Source: Trichodelitschia bisporula | Taxonomy: Eukaryota > Ascomycota > Dothideomycetes > Phaeotrichales > Phaeotrichaceae | Assembly (NCBI GenBank): GCA_010356995.1 | Contig: ML996688.1 | Location: 62,001-126,000, forward strand | Direction of reading: 5' to 3' | DNA length: 64,000 bases | Shown: positions 11,077 through 21,789 of the stretch, in pieces | Layout: the number at the start of each line of letters is the position of its first letter | Position numbering within the stretch: the first letter of the stretch is position 1 | The notes under the pieces: generated by a model | The model's database searches: none | The model's input: only the letters and a program-made list of their open reading frames with translations | What the model was told of the DNA's origin: nothing | Translations under genes and position numbers: made by a program

Positions 11077-11477
11077 TCACGTGTTTGCTGCTTGCGCGCG
11101 CTGATTGCTGACGTCGGCACGAGGGCCGCCTCGTGAGTCTTGGGCGGTTTGCGAATGGGCGATTAGGAGGGGCAAACATGGACGGGGCTATGGGGCTGGA
11201 GGGGCGGTTTGATGGCGGGAGGGCATATCGAGTACATGAAGTGCGGTGCTGTTGTCTGTAGTAAACTTACCTGAAGAAAAGTGGGATTGTCGCTGTGATG
11301 CGGTGGTAGGCTCTCAGCCTCTTCCCGGACATAGCTGGTAGAGGGCTCAGCCTGGGGACAGGATAGGTGCTTGAGCATCAAACTCCGACCGGACCCCTCT
11401 GTAAACCACGAGATATGTAAGGGATCCTGAGAAGCTGTCAGCTCGTCTATGAACCCCTCGGAGAGACTCAAACTCAA
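11077..11477 (-). CDS. Possible two-exon minus-strand gene fragment, 5' end unresolved
   Basis: An open stretch from about 11477 to 11271 ends exactly at CAG|GTAAGT. It can be joined in phase to 11187-11077 through a CCATAG acceptor, which ends in TGA after 36 codons. The good donor and phase match are the only support. No ATG opens the first stretch except one at 11378 (...LMLKHL). No domain is recognised, and it may be chance. Confidence 0.22.
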
Positions 11478-11782
11478 AATCCCGTCTCAGTTCCCAGCCC
11501 TCATCCCCGACACAATCATCACATCATGAGCTCACAAGTTATGTTGCATCATTGCATTCATTATTCTAAAAGGTCAACACTATCCGCCATTGCGCCATGC
11601 TATCGATAAACCCGAAGCCCCATCAACCATCCGATGGAGATACAACGCTGCCACGCCGACAAGCCGCATCACCCGTAACCCGAAGATCGTGGAACGGATG
11701 ACGGAAAGTCGAAAAGAGATTCGGATATAATTTTGTGGTGAATAACGGCGCTGGGGACATTGTCAAAACAGAGAAAGGTCGC

Positions 11783-14700
11783 TCAGACGATGTGGCTCAG
11801 GGAGTCCATCACGGCCTGGACGATGGATGGGTCGCCCTGCAAGGATATGGTAGGCATCTTCCCGGGGCCCTGAGGAGTGTGGCCATCGTAGTACGGCAGC
11901 GTAACTCCGGCATTCTTGTGGAGGAAATTGAGCGGCCAGCCGTACAAGGTGACGGCCCAACCCTGAGCGTTGAGGTAGACACGAACCAAGGCGTCAACTG
12001 CAATCGAGCTGCGAGGGTTGAAGAGAAGCCAGCAACGAGTCGGCTGATCCAGATGATACCACTTCCAGAACAATGGACACGAGCGACGGTCAACACCCCA
12101 GAGCTCGCGCTTATTGTAGCGCCAGTCTGAAGTCATATCCACGCCTGGGTCTGACGCGACGTACTTAATGAGCTGATCGAGAAGGTGCTCAGTTTCGTGC
12201 CGGTGGTACTCGGGAGTGCAGTTGGGGCACGGCACACAGCTCAGCGCGTGAAATGGCTCGGCCATAGAAGCGGGTTCCTGTACCTTGAAGATTTTCCTTG
12301 GATCAATGTCCGGGAGAGCGCCGTAAAAGTCGTTGGCCCTAAAGAGCAGCGTTCGAAAATGGGCAGTGCGGATATAGAAGTCCATGGTGGTGCGCTGGTC
12401 CCGGTCGGGAAAGAACTGCGGCGGCAGCGTGCAGAAGCCAATCCAGTGGTTCGACTGCTTGCAATGGAGGCAAAACATTGTGGGACAGAGATCGCGCGCA
12501 ATCAGGCAGTCACACATGCCGTGCTCCTCGCTGCCGCATGCAAGGCAGATGTAGCGACGCTTGAACAGCCAGTCTTCCTCGCGAGGAATGCCCTCATGAC
12601 CGCCATACAGCTCAACGGGCTGCTTGCCAAAGTCGTTGTTGATTCGCTGGCTCGTGTGTCCAGGTGGAAAGAGCGGCTCGATGCGACCGCGGTGGTCGCG
12701 GACACGGGGGCGCAACATCATGTTGTTGCACTCCATCGGGTAGACTTTCCGTGGCTCGACCGAGCCGTCGCCACCGCGCATGCTGCAGGCATGCTTGCCG
12801 GGCTGGTTAAAGTCGGACCGCGCTCGAAACCCGAAGGGAATTTCAGCGCGATCGCCCCGCGCCAGGATTTGATGGCGCTGGTATTGATGAGATAGCTGAG
12901 TCATGAGGACCATCAGCTCTTCCCACTCCTCGGAGTTGCAGTTGGGCCACACTTGGCCTCCGTACTTGCTCGCCAGGCTGTTGTTGAACCCTATGACAGG
13001 CGGATATGACAAACCACTATTCACTCGACCAATGCTAGGACGGCCACTCAGCCGAGAGGGAAGTTCGCAGGCCGGACGATCCGGTTCGTACGGATTTGTC
13101 TTCAGAGCTTGGTCCGGAAGGTCAACAATGGTCCCGTCCTTCTTGGTCGCAAACTGGCCCGCGGTGGAGGTGTAGACCCATCGGCGGGCATTGCCGATGC
13201 CATAAGTGTCGATTTCGCCAACGTGACTATCCTTTACCGGTATCGGACGCGGATATCCGCCCGGAGGATGAAGCTCAACGGGTATTCCGTCGGTACGCGC
13301 GCAATGGTATGCCGGATCCAGGTTGACGTCCCTGAAATCCTCGAGCAAGTTGGTATCGCTGTCAACAGGGTTGATCCAGCTCTTGGACAAGGCCGAGCGG
13401 TCAGTACCCTTAAAAACGAGCGGCGTTGGAACTCCGCCATGTACACTGATGTCGTGTGCGAGCTCTTTATCGAGGCGGTCGGCAAACGGCCGGCCTACAG
13501 GCTCGAAAGAGGCAGCCGCCGGATTGAAAGTAAAGGGCGCAGGGGCTTGGCTGGAGTTTCCACTTATGGTATCCATTGACGGCTGCTGAAAGTGTTAGAT
13601 ATCTGATACACCCAACGAGGAATATAAACTTGCCTCTTGGTGTCCCCGCGTATTAGGGTTGCTTGCAACGGGGGCAACGCCTCCAGAAGCCGAATTGCCA
13701 GGACAAGGTGTGGGGGTACGGGGTAAATCAGTGGCCGCCGATCCGACCGACGGCGTGCTGACAGCTTGCGACAGAGGAGACGAGACTCTCGCTTCGTTCG
13801 CAGCCGCCTTTTTTGACGCCTGTAATGGCGTAAGGCTTTTGCTTTTGTCACTGGACGGGAGATGCAAAACTTACACGAGTCTTATTCTTTCGCCCCACGC
13901 GAGACATATCTTCCATGGAAGGAACTTCTTGCGCAGAAGCAGAGGAGGCGGTGGGCGAGCTCGATAAAGATTCGGTAGGAGCGGCCTTACAAACTGGTGC
14001 AGTTGTCGAAGGTGCAGAGTTTTCTGGACCTGAAATGGTAAACGGGGAGCTGGTCCTCGCGTGGCTCGCACCTGCCATGCGGGTGGCTGTGGTGCGTACC
14101 TCCCCCGCCGAGACGCTCCGACCGTGTGGATTGGGAAGGCGCGGGAGCAGCACCCCCACTCGGCCCTTTTCGTCCTCGAATATGACCTTTCGAGCCGAAT
14201 CAGTAATATCCCGAGGAATGTTCTCCTGAGCCACTTTCGCCCACGATGCGCCTTGCGCGACGTTCGATGCCTGACGAGGCTTGGGGGTAGGAGTACGGGA
14301 GGAGTTCTGACGAGGTCTGGGAGTAGGCGTGCGCGAGGAGTCCTGACGAGCCTTGGGCGTAGACGTACGCGAGGGGACCGAGATCTCCTCGGGCGTTGAG
14401 GCAGGCGCCACAGTTCCCAAAGCCCCAGAGTACGAGATCATCTCCGGCGCCGGTGTCGGCACGGGGGTTGGCGCTGGCCTCCGAGTCGACGTCGAAGAGT
14501 TGGGAATAACCAAACCAGTTCCCCGACCAGTTCCCTTCGACAGCTCCGTGAGCTTAGCTGTCACCAATTGCAGGCTGGAATGGGTCATTGATGCAGACGG
14601 CGCTTCAGCCGGCGCAGGCAGAGGCTCCGTAGAAAGGTTCGTCCCCGCAAAGACGTTGCCGGCAATCGGCTTGAGGACAGGGGTAGCTGGGGGAGGAGCA

Positions 14701-15410
14701 GTGAGTTTCGGAACTTTGTCAAAGTTTAGAGATGGGCCGTGAGTGTTCACGGGTCCCGCCATTTCTTCAGCCTTGGGTTTTTCAAAGGCCTCGGAGCGCG
14801 CTGGCTTTCTGCCCTCAGTCCTCTTGCCACGCTTACTCATAGTTTCGTGAGGATGGTGTCTTTCTGCCCGAAGCTGGGTATGCAGGACTGGAGCCTTCGG
14901 TTTCGTCGGTGGTGAGGAAGCCTTATGGGCTGACTCACGGCTCCGACCTTTCTCGAAGAGGAGAGCGACCTTCCCTCTTGAAGGCGTGAGAACAGACGAC
15001 TTTTGATCCTTTAAGCGAGCTCCAGTGGGTACTGGCAAGAACGACCTAGGGAATGTTCCAGACCAATCTTTTCCAGGGCTGGACGGGGAAGAGTCTATGT
15101 TAAATCGGACGTGCGTCTTCGATGAAATCGGAATGCCCGTGCCTCTGATGGAATCGTGGAATTTGCGGGCAGGTCGGCTTGGAGAGGTCAGACACTCTTG
15201 GGAGCGGCGGATGGAAATTGTCGAATGGGGCAGCCGAGAACTCGAGAATGTCGATAACCGAGCGTCCTCGCCTGACGACGGATGTAGCTGTGCTGCTGGG
15301 TCGAAGCCGTCTCGCAGTCTATCAACGAGATTAGCATCGAGCCGCAATGATTCAAGAACGTCGAAGCACGGGCACGTACCGCCCATGTTGGTCAAGAAAC
15401 GCCTCGCCAT
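11783..15410 (-). CDS. Large protein with two CCHC zinc knuckles, unknown function
   Basis: Three exons, 15410-13875, 13819-13634 and 13585-11783, give 1174 residues. Intron 1 (55 nt) is GTAAGT...ATTACAG. Intron 2 (48 nt) appears to be a GC-AG intron, AAGAG|GCAAGT...CTAACACTTTCAG; both are phase 0. The first 570 residues are Ser/Thr/Pro-rich and largely disordered. They contain three copies of a roughly 13-residue basic repeat (SRTPTPRPRQ-like) around residues 345-385. The C-terminal 600 residues are better ordered and hold two CX2CX4HX4C zinc knuckles, CLACGSEEHGMCDC and CLHCKQSNHWIGFC, near residues 920-960, plus a CVPCPNC cluster. Zinc knuckles of this kind usually bind single-stranded nucleic acid. 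Introns and the absence of polymerase or protease domains argue against a retroelement. Confidence 0.75.
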
Positions 15411-16653
15411 AGCGTGACAGAACAATGGGAGCTTGTGGGTTAACGAAAACTTCCACCATGATGAGCTGCTAAACGGGCTCGTCGGTGTCGGCGTCGGCGT
15501 CGGCGCTGGGATGTGGGAGAAGAATGCGACGGATGAAGGACACCAAGAACAGTAGATGATGCGGATAAGTTGACGAGCTGCTGATGACAGACGCGAGGAA
15601 GACACTTAAGAGCAGTTCTTTCATCGTCCTGACGGCCGCTGCCGTAGTCCTGCCACCAATACAATGGGCAAGAAGGAGGGGAAGCTTGACACCTGCTGCC
15701 ATGGCAATGTGAAGGGGTGTTACTTACTGGCGCCGTGACAATCACAGTTGAATTCAGCAGGTGAGAAAGCGCGGTACAGACTGGTTCAGATAGTACGAAT
15801 ACACAAAGGGGATGTGCATCGGACGGGGTAAAGGAAAGATTCAGGGAGTTGAGGAGAAGGTGGAGAGGAGCTGGTGGGAAATGGAAGAGTCAAAGCGGCA
15901 AGAGAAAACTCAAGGGGTGGTCGGAGGAGGCAGGAGCGTGGAGGCAGGTACGGTGGGCAGCATAACTACACGTTAGAGAGAATACTGATTGCCTCGATGC
16001 TGCTCCACTCGCTTCGATGCTGCTCCCTCTGAATTGCTTAGATGGAAATCCTACATTTCCCCTATGTCCCCATACTGAGGCCAGATCGCGGAGGACGCTG
16101 TCGCCATATGGAAGCTTCTCTTAAGTTCATCTGCTACAAATTAGCCACTGCAGTTTGTCTTGAATTCAGACTTGTCTTTCTTACTTTTTCATTACCATCT
16201 GCTACTGCCGATGTTCTTGCTACTGCTACTGTAAAGCTCGGGGAAACCCAGTACAGCGCATGACTTACCATGGTCCAGAATCAACCTTTCCACATCATCG
16301 CTGCAAGTCTGTCTCCATCCTCTGGTGTCCAACTAATAGAATAGCATTTCGGCGATATTCCGAGCATGCCGAGCGGTACAGGCTGACCTCCAGATCTCTA
16401 GCACTGGTTAAGAGTAAAGCAACGGCTGGGACCAGAGCCACAGGCCTCGGAAAAGGGGCCAACTGGCGAATGTGCGGTGAATCCAGGGCCAAGCGGTACA
16501 CATCCCACAATGCATGGGATCAGATGAAGTCCCCGAAACCTGCCAGCCTGGGATTCGACGAAAGGCGGATGTCCAGATCTTTCTGCTTCGACTCCTTCGG
16601 AGGCTAAATTCGAATTTGATGACTTCGTCAACGGCGATAGTGTTCAATTGCGG
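15411..16653. other. Promoter side of the zinc-knuckle gene, otherwise empty
   Basis: The minus-strand frame of the zinc-knuckle gene stays open upstream to 15605 but only with non-ATG starts. A short hexamer repeat GTCGGCGTCGGCGTCGGC lies at about 15485-15510. No separate gene is supported. Confidence 0.4.
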
Positions 16654-16818
16654 GAGGGCGAGTCTGCTCTTGCATGCTGGGCGAAGCCAGTCAGACGATA
16701 CAGTACCCTTTTTTGTCTTTCACGGTCCGTGATATTTTGTCATCGGCGATGAAAGACAAAAAAGGGTACTGTATCGTCTGACTGGCTTCGCCCAGTATGC
16801 AAAAGCAGACTCACCCTT
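16654..16818. repeat. Long near-perfect hairpin, MITE-like
   Basis: Left arm 16654-16722 and right arm 16750-16818 are reverse complements over 69 nt with about four mismatches. They are separated by a 27-nt loop. The core arm sequence includes CTGGGCGAAGCCAGTCAGAC and a following GATACAGTACCC then TTTTTTGTCTTTCA. No coding capacity, and no target-site duplication that I can recognise. Transcripts would fold into a stable stem, which could feed the small-RNA machinery. It is not related in sequence to the repeat cluster at 5669-6140. Confidence 0.85.
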
Positions 16819-17264
16819 CATTAGGACGATACCGCCGCAATATTTGTGGACACTCGACGAGAATGGAAGCCCTACCCCTTCGTCAGCGGTATTCGACGTC
16901 TTTCAGGACATGGAACAGTGAGCAAACCGAAGCCTCCGAGGGCCATATCCAGTGTCCCGACCTGCTGTACTCGACCGTCCGACCCTGAGTCCAGGTAGCG
17001 GAGCATTGCTGCCATCCCAGTGGAGTTGAATCTCCAAGGTATGATCAAGAAAAAAAAGCCAAAACGAAGACAAAGCGACAGCAAGAGACCAAACAGAAAA
17101 CCAAATTGAAAGAAGACCATGCGCCAAAAATGAGCATATGCGCAAACAGCAAAGGTACACCAGCAGAGACAACAATAGATAACACGCCGTAGTCTTTTAG
17201 GAGAGCTAGAGATACTTTCCCCAGTCCTACCCAAGCTCAGTCCTCAGTCCTGGTCGCAGCCATC
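16819..17264. other. Intergenic; hydrophobic minus-strand frame not called
   Basis: A minus-strand frame (17234-16872) would encode a hydrophobic Phe/Leu-rich peptide from an A/T-rich stretch. There is no start context or homology to support it. Confidence 0.35.
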
Positions 17265-18219
17265 CTAGTCGTCGTTGCCGTCGGGGTTGCGCTCTTTGCA
17301 GCTGTTCTGGGTGTCATGCTCGTCGTGACCGTTCAGGCTGTGGTTGTCGTCACTAATCTGGTCGACATCGTCGCCATTCTGGTCGTTGTCAGCGTTCTGC
17401 TCGTCGTCGTCGTTGCCATTCCGGTCGTCGTCCTCATTATCGGCACCGTCCAGGCCGAACAGACTGCGGGCCTTCTTTCGGAACGACTTCGGAGTCAAAG
17501 CTGGCGAGTCCTCCATTTTTTCTTCCTTTTCAGAGTGACCGGGCGCGCTACGGGAAGACTCAATGACACCCTTCTTTTCATTAGTATACGAAATCAGAAT
17601 GCTCGGTTCGGTTTACCTGAGCTGGGCGAGGCTTGCTCGGCTGCGCGATCATGTCGTCCCACCACTGCGACTGCGGAGCCGGGTTGATCAGCGTCTGCAT
17701 CATGGTTAGGCTGGCCTCATTGTGGGTAACAGGGTTATCCACATTCCTCATGTCCAGCCCGAGCTGCATTGCGAAGCCGGAGAACCACAGAGGCGCGATG
17801 ATCACCTCCTTGAAGCGGGCTGGAGTGGCACGGACGAGCTCGTACTCCCAAGTGAAAATCCCCGCTGTCGGGATCGGAACCTTCGTTGTCAGAAGGATGT
17901 TTCCATCACTGGCCTCGAGCTCAATTGTCGCGTGGCTGTACGGAGCGTAAACAAGCTTGATCAGGTCCTCAAAGACCGCGTAGTGGCTAGCTGGAATGCT
18001 GACGTCGAGCCAGGGGGGCCCAACCTGACTGTAACCCTGCTCCAGGACCTGGGCCTTGGATTTGGTTTGCTCCCAGAGAGCAGCCAGGTCCGTGAAAGCC
18101 GCCGTGAAGCTATCTTCGGTGAACGAGAGACGCAGAAAGAGGGGGGGGAGCGGACCCGGAAAGTTGCTGATCACAAACTGTTTGGGCAGCGGCTGCCAGC
18201 CCTTGAGAGCGGAAGCCAT
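17265..18219 (-). CDS. Unknown protein with Asp/Asn-rich C-terminal tail
   Basis: Two exons, 18219-17617 and 17573-17265, give 303 residues. The 43-nt intron is CAG|GTAAAC with a consensus branch TACTAATG just before AAAAG, and both frames stay in phase 0. Residues 1-200 look like one compact globular domain of unknown family, starting MASALKGWQPLPKQF. It has many aromatic residues, alternating beta-type hydrophobic patterns, and no signal peptide or transmembrane segment. From about residue 228 the tail becomes a low-complexity stretch of Asp, Asn, Glu and His with loose NGDD/NDDD repeats. A basic SFRKKARSLF patch just before it could be a nuclear signal. I do not recognise the family. Confidence 0.65.
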
Positions 18220-20622
18220 CTTCACTACCGAGAGGAAAGGAGCGTCAACCGTATTCGCGAGATGGAACTGAGGATAACGATGTGAAATGGCGATGCAGGT
18301 TGTTGAAGAGGTGAGGTGGTCGGTGATGGAGCGGTACGGGTAAATTATTTGGAGCTTGAAGCTAGCTCCCAGTTCCCCACACTGTACAACAGCATGCAGC
18401 CCTGTCGGAGCCCCACAAACCACCGGCTTGGCAGAACGAAGCTCCCCTCAGCTCTCCAGCTTCAACCTCATGAGAAAAGAGTCAGGATTCTACTGCTGTT
18501 CCCCTTCGTCTCTACCCATTTTCCCCTGAGCCTCTTGCTCAGCAAGTCTGCCCGTAAGGTTACCCCTGAGAGTGATTAGCCTCGCAACAATAACCCTTCT
18601 CTATCGAGCGACGGCAGTATCATACGCTTCAAAATCCATTCTGCAAGTCTTGAATCGCAGCCAATCTTTAGGATTTTTCGATAGCTGACCAGTGACGATG
18701 GTGCAGAAGCAGATGAGCTGTCCAAACAGTGCGCCTCGGCCTTCCCGCAGCTAGGCCCGCTAGCTTCGGCAGGATTCACTACCACGATGACCCTAAGCCC
18801 CTTGATCTCTCGTGCCTCGGGTCGCGATCTGTTAGCAAGGCTAATGGGCTTCTCGGGTCTGTCCGCTTCTTTTCGCATTCGTACATCGCTTTGAAAGCTC
18901 CCAGTCGCCCCAAGGTCTGATCGCCGGAGACAAGACCGCATACTTGATCATCATTCTCTCGTAATCTCAAAGGCGGATAGGCTAGCTTGGTCCACAATCG
19001 AGTCAGTAAGCGCACGCAAAATGAAGGAGGGAAAGGCGAAGGTCCTCAACAAGCTCTACCTCCGTAAAGCACTCTGTTGTGATGGGGGGGCGAAAGCTGG
19101 GGAAGCCTGTGCAGATCACGAACACCTGGAGGCCGTGTATCGGCGACCGGCGCGTCTCAGGCCCCACAGATACCCTTGCAGCGTTTGACACGAGACTGAC
19201 GTTCCAGGAGACAATGTGAGTTAATACAAGCTAGATTGGAAGTTCTAGAAGTACTCTCGTCGCCGCTAGCAAGCAGATCGGCCCGATACCTCATCGAGAG
19301 CGTCGACGTCACTCAAGGATACATTTGATAGACAAGGAGAGGATGTGCGGGAGATCTTCCAATGGTCAGGCCCGGTATCGAGCCAATAGGCTATGAGCTG
19401 CTGCTCTCTACAAGGGTCGAGGTTCTCACTTTACGGACTAAATGAAGTCGATGCGCTTCACTTGGAGTATTCAACATCGGCCGTCGAAGATGTTCCCCGA
19501 AGGTGTCGCAGTTGCATGAACAACAGCTTTTACAGTTGGGTACTTCGTCAGAAGAGCGACTCAGCAATGGCTCTGTGCTGCTATGACCTACCTATTTCCA
19601 AGTTAAATTGTCATCGAAGCGGATACCGGGAGCTAGACTCCGAGACAAACCCAAGAGTTGATGGAGATATCTTCAAAGTCAGCCCACCTCGGAACCCTGT
19701 CCCTCAACTCACTCACCAGCATTCTCCAATCTCAAGAATATGTTCTGGAGTCCCGGCCCGCACTGCCAGATCCCCAGCAACCGCAAAGGTTGCAAGCCCG
19801 CACCTCCAACCCTACAAACAACCAGCATCTCCCCAGAAGGTCTCTCATCGACCAAGCAAGCCCTCATAAAGCAGCCGACCAAACCGGTCAAACTCCAACC
19901 CCATTAGAAGGATCAATCTACGAACGCGTAATGCTAGCAACCCGCATCGGATTTATGTAGGCCGGTATGTGGCCATGCCCGAATCCTTTGAGAAAAGGCT
20001 GCTAATTAGGTATGCAAAGCCGCATACAACCCCGGGTGCTCCCAGTTACCGGCAGGGGAGAGCAATGCACTCGAAGCAGAGGAGACATCGTGGTTGGTCG
20101 TCAGCTGCGATCCATGCATCGTGAATTAACCCGGACATGTTGGGCTGCATGATGGGCTGCATGGTGGTGCGCGGTGGGCGTGGCGGAGTGCGTCTTGATC
20201 GTCCCCAAGGTCAGGTGGGTTAGATCTGGCTCAGCTTTGCCTGCTTTCGATCTGGACAATGATTTCGTTGCAGATAAGGTAGTTAATTATGGGCCGCAGT
20301 CGTATTCACGCAATCGTCATGCATAGTCGATCAAAAGCTTGAGCGATGAATGAGTTCTGGGAGGGATGTGCTTCTCCGGACCTGCGTAACAATGATCGCC
20401 TAGGATCATCTCAAGCATTCTTCGAGCGTAGCGAAGTTGTCAAAACGGAAGGTCTGAGCTGGGACTGTATCATGACTCGATAAAGGACCCACGTTGGTGA
20501 TACAAAAAACACTCAACACCTAGAGCACCAACCCATTCAGCGTCAACCGCCAACCCAGAAATCCACTGTCCACTGCATGATCCCATGCCCGCGCCCAATA
20601 CTCCAATTGTACGTCATTCATT
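18220..20622. other. 2.4-kb intergenic, no supported gene
   Basis: The region separates two minus-strand genes. A plus-strand frame at 19658-19960 (about 100 codons, starting MMEISSKSAHLGTL) has reasonable codon flow but no upstream exon, motif or homology. I leave it uncalled. The remainder shows nothing recognisable. Confidence 0.35.
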
Positions 20623-21789
20623 CTAACCGCGACCCCTGGGCCCTTCCTCATCCCACTCCGAGCCATTTCCAACACTGTGCTCGTCCAACCTCGCGCTCAC
20701 CGGAACCGCATCCGGGTCGTCGTCGCTAAGATCGTCCTCGAATGCATTCGGATCCGTAAGTGGCTGCGTGGAGTCGCCTTGCACGTCGTCATCGGCGGAC
20801 ACCGAGATGCCCCGCGCACCCCATCGTCCATGCTTTCTCGCAGGCGCTGGTGCATTCCCACCAATGCGCAGGCCATTGCTTGCCAATGCTCCCTCTTCAT
20901 CCAGGTCGGCGTGCTTGCCCACTAACCGGCCAACCAGCCACCCACGACCGAGATCTTCCTCGTCAACGATTCCGCCGGCCCGGAGCTTGACGCGCTGGCG
21001 GGAGTAGTACACCCACGCAAAGTCCACGTACAAAGCCGTTTGCAGAATACCAAAGATTACTGAGATGGGGTCGAAATGCCGTTGCTCCTTGTTGGCAAGG
21101 CGCACGATCCAGTTAAGGATGTAAAAAGCACGGTACGAGCCCAAGCACACGAGATAGTATGAGTCAATCACAGTCGGGACTGTGGTTTGGCGGAGGAGGA
21201 CGAGCTGTGGGAGAACGCAGACGGATTCGAGGACCTCAGAGAAGGTCCAGAGGATCTGGCCGAGTTAGAATGCAGATACGAGAGGACAAGATATACCCAC
21301 CTCAGTGAAGGTGAATTCGTGGACCCAGAGATGGTGTTTCGTTAGGGGGTCGTTGGCATTCACTATCGGCCCCTGCTGGCATATCCAGGTAAGGGGAACG
21401 GAAAGCAACACTGCCCCTCCAAGGCACCATATGCCAAAACGCCAGGCCTTTTCCCGCTCCCGTGTGCGCGCAAAGGAAACTGTCATAAGAAAGATGATGT
21501 AGAAGGAGGAGGCGATATAGAACAGCTTGAAGCAGAGGTTCCACAGGTATATCGCATTGCTCATGCCGACACCGGGCTTCACCCAGAAGAGATCGAGGTA
21601 GCGCGTCGAGAATACCGCGGCGTAGAGGACTTGTGTGATGAGAGAAACACCCTGAGCTGTCAGCTGCGTCCAAGGGACTGGACGTCATCATACCTCAGTG
21701 CTCCGGTTCCAGTGGATAGCCCACATTAGGATTATCTTGGAAGCCAAGTGTGACAAGTCGCCCAGCAGTCGAAAGAGATTGACAAACAT
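20623..21789 (-). CDS. ERD2: ER lumen protein-retaining receptor with extended tail
   Basis: Three exons, 21789-21694, 21651-21301 and 21255-20623, give 359 residues. Introns are 42 nt (GTATGA...CTCAG) and 45 nt (GTGGGT...GGCCAG). The receptor cycles between Golgi and ER and retrieves soluble HDEL/KDEL proteins. Family hallmarks appear in order: FRLLGDLSHLASK at the N-terminus, VFSTRYLDLFW, LWVHEFTFTEILWTFSEVLE spanning the second splice, GSYRAFYILNWI and YVDFAWVYY. These cover the seven-helix core, about 241 residues, close to the usual 210-220. The remaining 118 residues form an unusual acidic, Asp/Gly-rich cytoplasmic extension (for example AFEDDLSDDDPDAV). The tail is in the same open exon as the last helices, so it does not arise from a questionable splice. 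Confidence 0.93.

Noticed and set aside
19360-19400. tRNA-like GGTATCGAGCC string
   Set aside because: It does not match the B box well and no cloverleaf folds around it.
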